Part shown: piece after piece, positions 60,638 to 64,000 of the stretch
Layout: each line of letters begins with the position of its first letter
How positions within the stretch are numbered: position 1 is the stretch's first letter
Source of the DNA: Wenjunlia vitaminophila DSM 41686
Lineage (GTDB): Bacteria; Actinomycetota; Actinomycetes; Streptomycetales; Streptomycetaceae
Assembly: GCF_000380165.1 (NCBI RefSeq)
Contig: NZ_KB904657.1
Location: 1 to 64,000 of the forward strand
Direction of reading: 5' to 3'
DNA: 64,000 nucleotides
Translations under genes and position numbers: made by a program
Notes under the pieces: model-generated
Told to the model about the DNA's origin: nothing
Databases searched by the model: none
Seen by the model: only the letters and a program-made list of their open reading frames with translations

Positions 60638-62586
60638 CCGCGTCCACCGGGCGCGGCGGGACCACGCGCCGTGCCGCACTGGCCAAGAAGAGGCTCAGCC
60701 GCCGACCGAGCCGGCTCGGCACGTCCGCCGGCACGGCCCCGGCCCCGGACCAGGCCCTCGACCGGTACGCCGGCTTCCCCGGGCTGCTGCGCCAGGTGTG
60801 GCAGCGGGCGACCGCGGCCGACGACCTGCCCACGGCGGTGGACACCCTCCTCACCCTCGGCGGCCACGTCCCCGCCGACGTCCAGCTCCGGGCGCTGCGA
60901 GCGGCCGACGAGGCGGCGCTGAAGGTGCTCTGCGGGGTGTCCTGGCGGGACGACGACGGCTCCCCGGACGGCCCGGAGCCCCCGGCCACGCCGGACCGCC
61001 CGGGCGGTGAACCCCCCGCGTTCCTCGGTGAGCTGGGGCTGACCACGAGCGGTCGGATCGTGGTGCGCGTTCCCTCCCAGGGCCCCCTGGCCAGCGAGGA
61101 GGACCTGGTCGACGGGGTGATGCGGGTACCGTGGTCGGCCCGTGCACTGCTGGACTACCAGACCGAGGTGAGCCGAGCCGCCACCCGCTTCGCCCGCTCC
61201 GTCGTGGACTGCCGCCAGTGGCTGGCCGCCGCGGGCTCCCAGAGCAGGGACAACCTGCTCGAGCAGCTCAAGGAGGCGGCGCAGCGCACCGCGCCGTTCA
61301 TCCTGTACCAGGAGGGCAAGCAGTACACCAACTTCCGGGACCGCAACACCATCACCGGGAAGACGCTGTGGCCCGGCCACCCGGACTGTGCGCTGAGCAG
61401 CCTCCAGAAGATGCCGCTCGAGCTGTGGTCGGACCAGGACGTGGTGATGGTGGTCTGCCTCACCCTGCTGGTGCGCTCGGCCGGCTTCGCCAGGATCGAG
61501 GAGGCCAACGGCACCCAGTTGACGCTGGACCACGTCGCGTACCTGCTCGAGGGCACCCGGCGCACCTACAACGGGGTGCCGGGCGGTCAGCAGGTGCCGG
61601 CGGCGACCTCCACCGGCGTGGAGGCGCTGGACCAGTTGGCGGGCCGGCTGCTCGCCCGGCGCACGGAGGTCCTCGGGACGGCCCAGCTCTACCGGGAGAT
61701 CCACGGCGCGCTGATGCACAAGATCGAGCGGGTCGCCGGCCGGCCGGGGGACGCCGCCCGCATGCGGGAACGGGCCGTCTGCGACCACCTGCGGGAACGG
61801 CTGCCGCTGGACGGGGCGACCCTGGACGAGCTCGAGGCGGAGCTCGCCGCGTCACCGTCCTGGCTGGGGGAGCCGCTGGGCGACTTCGGAACCGGGCTCG
61901 AGGCCCTGGTCCACGCCACGGTGGCGGCGGCGAGGACGGCGTTCGACGCGGACTTCGCGATGAGCCGCGGTCTGCGCTCCCTGCCCCGGCTGATCCGGGC
62001 GCTGCGCGAGCAGGACTGGGAAGACCTCGTCCAGTGGGACCTGCCGGACTACTTCTGCTGCGTGGTGCCGGACCCCAGGGCCCGCCGGTACTTCGAGGAC
62101 TCCGCGGCGAGGCTCGCCGACATGGCGTGGGCGATGTCGTCGCGGATGCAGTACAACTCGTGGCACTTCCTCGCGGGCAACGTCCCCAAGGTGCCGGTGG
62201 TGCGGGCCCGGGACTACTTCGTGCCGCCCACCATCCCGGACATCGCCTTCCACTCCGACCAGCACCACCACGGCCACGTCGCGGCCAAGGTGCGGTTCAG
62301 CATCCGCAGCCCGCAGGCGGTGGAGGTCCTCGGCCAGCCGTTCAACGGGTTCATGGACCTGCGCCTGCTGCGCTGCGCCGGCCGGCCGTTCGACGAACAG
62401 GACATGCTCGCCGCCCACCGCTGCTCGGGGTTCGTCGCCCGGGCGACCAGCCTGGTGGCCTCCCTCGCCGCGGACGGCGCGGACATCGAGATCACGTCGT
62501 TCGACTCCCAGTGGCACTGGGAGCAGGTCGCCGGCGGCACCGGGACCGCGGACGGCGCGGGGGAACCGGCGCGCAGGGTCTCGTGA
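60634..62586 (+). CDS. large protein of unknown function coupled to ferredoxin
   Basis: A 650-residue protein I do not recognise. The first 35 residues are basic and unstructured. A mostly helical body follows, with SARALLDYQTEVSRAATRFA, FILYQEGKQYTNFRDRN and LPLDGATLDELEAELA. Near residue 540 a histidine group (HSDQHHHGH, His540 and His544-546, His548) lies in a beta-like region that continues VRFSIRSPQAVEVLG, suggesting a metal site. A CC pair occurs near 475. No signal peptide or membrane helix is seen. The overlap with ferredoxin points to a redox enzyme. Confidence 0.85.
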   Translation: MTASTGRGGTTRRAALAKKRLSRRPSRLGTSAGTAPAPDQALDRYAGFPGLLRQVWQRATAADDLPTAVDTLLTLGGHVPADVQLRALRAADEAALKVLCGVSWRDDDGSPDGPEPPATPDRPGGEPPAFLGELGLTTSGRIVVRVPSQGPLASEEDLVDGVMRVPWSARALLDYQTEVSRAATRFARSVVDCRQWLAAAGSQSRDNLLEQLKEAAQRTAPFILYQEGKQYTNFRDRNTITGKTLWPGHPDCALSSLQKMPLELWSDQDVVMVVCLTLLVRSAGFARIEEANGTQLTLDHVAYLLEGTRRTYNGVPGGQQVPAATSTGVEALDQLAGRLLARRTEVLGTAQLYREIHGALMHKIERVAGRPGDAARMRERAVCDHLRERLPLDGATLDELEAELAASPSWLGEPLGDFGTGLEALVHATVAAARTAFDADFAMSRGLRSLPRLIRALREQDWEDLVQWDLPDYFCCVVPDPRARRYFEDSAARLADMAWAMSSRMQYNSWHFLAGNVPKVPVVRARDYFVPPTIPDIAFHSDQHHHGHVAAKVRFSIRSPQAVEVLGQPFNGFMDLRLLRCAGRPFDEQDMLAAHRCSGFVARATSLVASLAADGADIEITSFDSQWHWEQVAGGTGTADGAGEPARRVS

Positions 62587-62592
62587 CCTGAC

Positions 62593-62620
62593 GGGCACCG
62601 GCCCGCCGCGGCCGGTGCCC
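62593..62620 (+). terminator. hairpin terminator after the 650-residue gene
   Basis: A perfect 10-bp stem (62593-62602 with 62611-62620) with an eight-base loop begins six bases after the stop. Confidence 0.75.
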
Positions 62621-62667
62621 CGCTGACCGTTGACGTTGTCCGTCATCTGCTGTGTCGAGGAGAGCCA

Positions 62668-64000
62668 TTGACCTGCACCGGCATTCGCGAGACGAGGGAA
62701 CTCCTCGGCCGGGGAGAGATCACCGTGACCGACCACGTGCAGTCGGTCCTGACCGCGATCCACAAGGTGGACACCGAGTTGGGTGCCTTCGTCTCCGTCG
62801 CCGGGGACGAGGCGCTGCGGGCGGCCGAGGCGGCCGACGCCAAGGTCCGGGCGCTGGGTCCCGCGGCCTGGGCGGACCAGCCGCTGCTGGGGGTCACCGT
62901 CGCGGTCAAGGACCTGGTGCAGACCGAGGACCTGCCGACCACCCGCGGTTCGCTGCTGCCGAACCGGCGGGCCAGGGCCGACGCGCCCGCGGTGGCCCGG
63001 CTCCGGGCGGCCGGCGCCGTGGTGGTGGGGAAGACCACCACGTCGGAGGGCGGCTGGAGCGCCAGCACCGTCGGCCGGGTGGGCTCCCCCACCCGCAACC
63101 CCTGGGCGCTGCGGCGCTCCGCCGGGGGGTCGAGCGGCGGGTCGGCGGCCGCGGTGGCGGCGGGCCTCTGCTCGGCGGCGCTGGGCACCGACGGGGCCGG
63201 GTCGATCCGGATTCCCGCGGCGTTCTGCGGGGTGGTGGGGTTCAAGCCGTCGTTCGGCCGGGTCCCCTACGTCCCGGCCTGCGCGGACCGGCTGGCCCAC
63301 CTCGGTCCACTGGCCAGGTCCGTGTCCGACGTCGTCGAACTGAGCTCGGTCCTCGCCGGCCCGCACCCCGAGGACCCCGACTCGGGCCTGGGCCCGGTCG
63401 GTCCGCCCCGGGCACCGGGCGCGCTGCGGATCGGCTGGATCGAGTTCCCCGGGACCACGGCGGAGGTCCGCCGGGTGAGCGAGGGTGCCCTGCCGGTGCT
63501 CCGCGGGCAGGGGCACCGGGTGGAACGGATCGAGGTGCCGTTCCCCGACCCCTATCCCGCGCTGGTGGACATCCTGGCCGCCGTGGAGGCGGCGGGCACC
63601 GCCCCCGAGGACGAACCGCTGTGTGACCCCGGCCGGTTGGCCGTCGTCCGGTACGGACGCCGGCTGACCGCCGCGGCCGTGGCCCGGGCCGAGGACGTCA
63701 GGTTGCGTCTGCGCACCACGATGCGGTCGGTGATGGCTCGTTACGACCTGCTGGCCATGGCGACGGTGCCGATCGAGCCGTTCGACGCCGAGGCCATCGG
63801 CCCGGACGGGGCCGACGACCCCGAGGGCCTGCGCTGGTTGGCCTGGACGCCGGCCACCTACCCGTTCAACCTGACCGGCCAGCCGGCCCTGTCCCTGCCG
63901 GCCGGGCTCACCCGTTCCGGTCTCCCCGTCGGACTCCAGTTGGTCGGCCCGGTCGGGGCCGACGACCTGGTGCTGACGACCGCCCGGAACGTCGAGGCGG
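62668..64000 (+). CDS. amidase signature-family enzyme (partial, runs off the window)
   Basis: At least 444 residues are visible before the window ends. The amidase signature is complete: catalytic Lys in VTVAVKDLVQ, cis-Ser in GGSSGGSAAAVAAG and nucleophile Ser in GTDGAGSIRIPAAFCGVVGFKP. The late segment FNLTGQPALSLPAG and GLPVGLQLVGP is also typical. The start is probably TTG at 62668, with GAGGAGAG just upstream. The family includes aliphatic and aryl amidases, GatA and enantioselective amidases; sequence does not decide. It follows the unknown 650-residue protein and may act on its product. Confidence 0.9.
   Translation, partial: MTCTGIRETRELLGRGEITVTDHVQSVLTAIHKVDTELGAFVSVAGDEALRAAEAADAKVRALGPAAWADQPLLGVTVAVKDLVQTEDLPTTRGSLLPNRRARADAPAVARLRAAGAVVVGKTTTSEGGWSASTVGRVGSPTRNPWALRRSAGGSSGGSAAAVAAGLCSAALGTDGAGSIRIPAAFCGVVGFKPSFGRVPYVPACADRLAHLGPLARSVSDVVELSSVLAGPHPEDPDSGLGPVGPPRAPGALRIGWIEFPGTTAEVRRVSEGALPVLRGQGHRVERIEVPFPDPYPALVDILAAVEAAGTAPEDEPLCDPGRLAVVRYGRRLTAAAVARAEDVRLRLRTTMRSVMARYDLLAMATVPIEPFDAEAIGPDGADDPEGLRWLAWTPATYPFNLTGQPALSLPAGLTRSGLPVGLQLVGPVGADDLVLTTARNVEA

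Overview
The window comes from a high-GC actinomycete. Codons end in G or C, GTG and TTG starts are common, and the gene families are typical of Streptomyces and its relatives: XRE/DUF5753 with DUF397, pfam04672-like methyltransferase, Tat-exported glycosidases, a StrR-like regulator and a SigJ-like sigma factor. I cannot name the genus from sequence alone. No rRNA, tRNA or intact transposase gene was recognised.

Region 1 (1-10622) is a complete type I-B CRISPR-Cas locus (Cst1/Cst2/Cas5t, or Tneap, flavour). The cas operon cas6-cas8-cas7-cas5-cas3-cas4-cas1-cas2 runs on the minus strand with overlapping junctions. It lies between two arrays: array 1 (minus, at least 12 repeats, cut by the window edge) and array 2 (plus, 21 repeats). 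The arrays have related leaders. cas2 follows the cas1 stop codon in the same frame and has no ATG/GTG/TTG start before its conserved first strand.

Region 2 (10623-20566) holds an ArsR-SulP anion transporter cassette; an overlapping redox operon (Fe-S protein, GlcD-like flavoprotein, small protein, luciferase-like oxidoreductase); and a regulatory cassette (XRE/DUF5753, DUF397, S-adenosyl methyltransferase).

Region 3 (20573-46012) is a glycan-use locus. One minus-strand operon encodes a GH42 beta-galactosidase, a sugar ABC importer without its own ATPase, and a galactonate-dehydratase-like enzyme. Around it lie a cellulase-like protein, an exported GH2 enzyme, a DeoR-type repressor, a SIS-domain (AgaS-like) protein, exported GH31, GH123-like and GH89 enzymes, and a PfkB kinase. 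The set suggests removal of galactose and N-acetylhexosamines from complex glycans. An SDR gene and a fused PabAB enzyme are interposed; the PabAB frame has lost its stop and runs antisense through the SDR gene.

Region 4 (46013-52745) carries AraC, TetR and LuxR-type regulators, a truncated LysR gene and a Tat-exported beta-helix-like protein behind an IclR-type palindrome.

Region 5 (52806-64000) looks like the start of a specialised-metabolite or catabolic cluster: O-methyltransferase, StrR-like regulator divergent from a SigJ-like sigma factor, DHA2 exporter, cupin, dicluster ferredoxin translationally coupled to an unrecognised 650-residue protein, and a partial amidase. The ferredoxin pair is the best candidate here for undescribed biochemistry.
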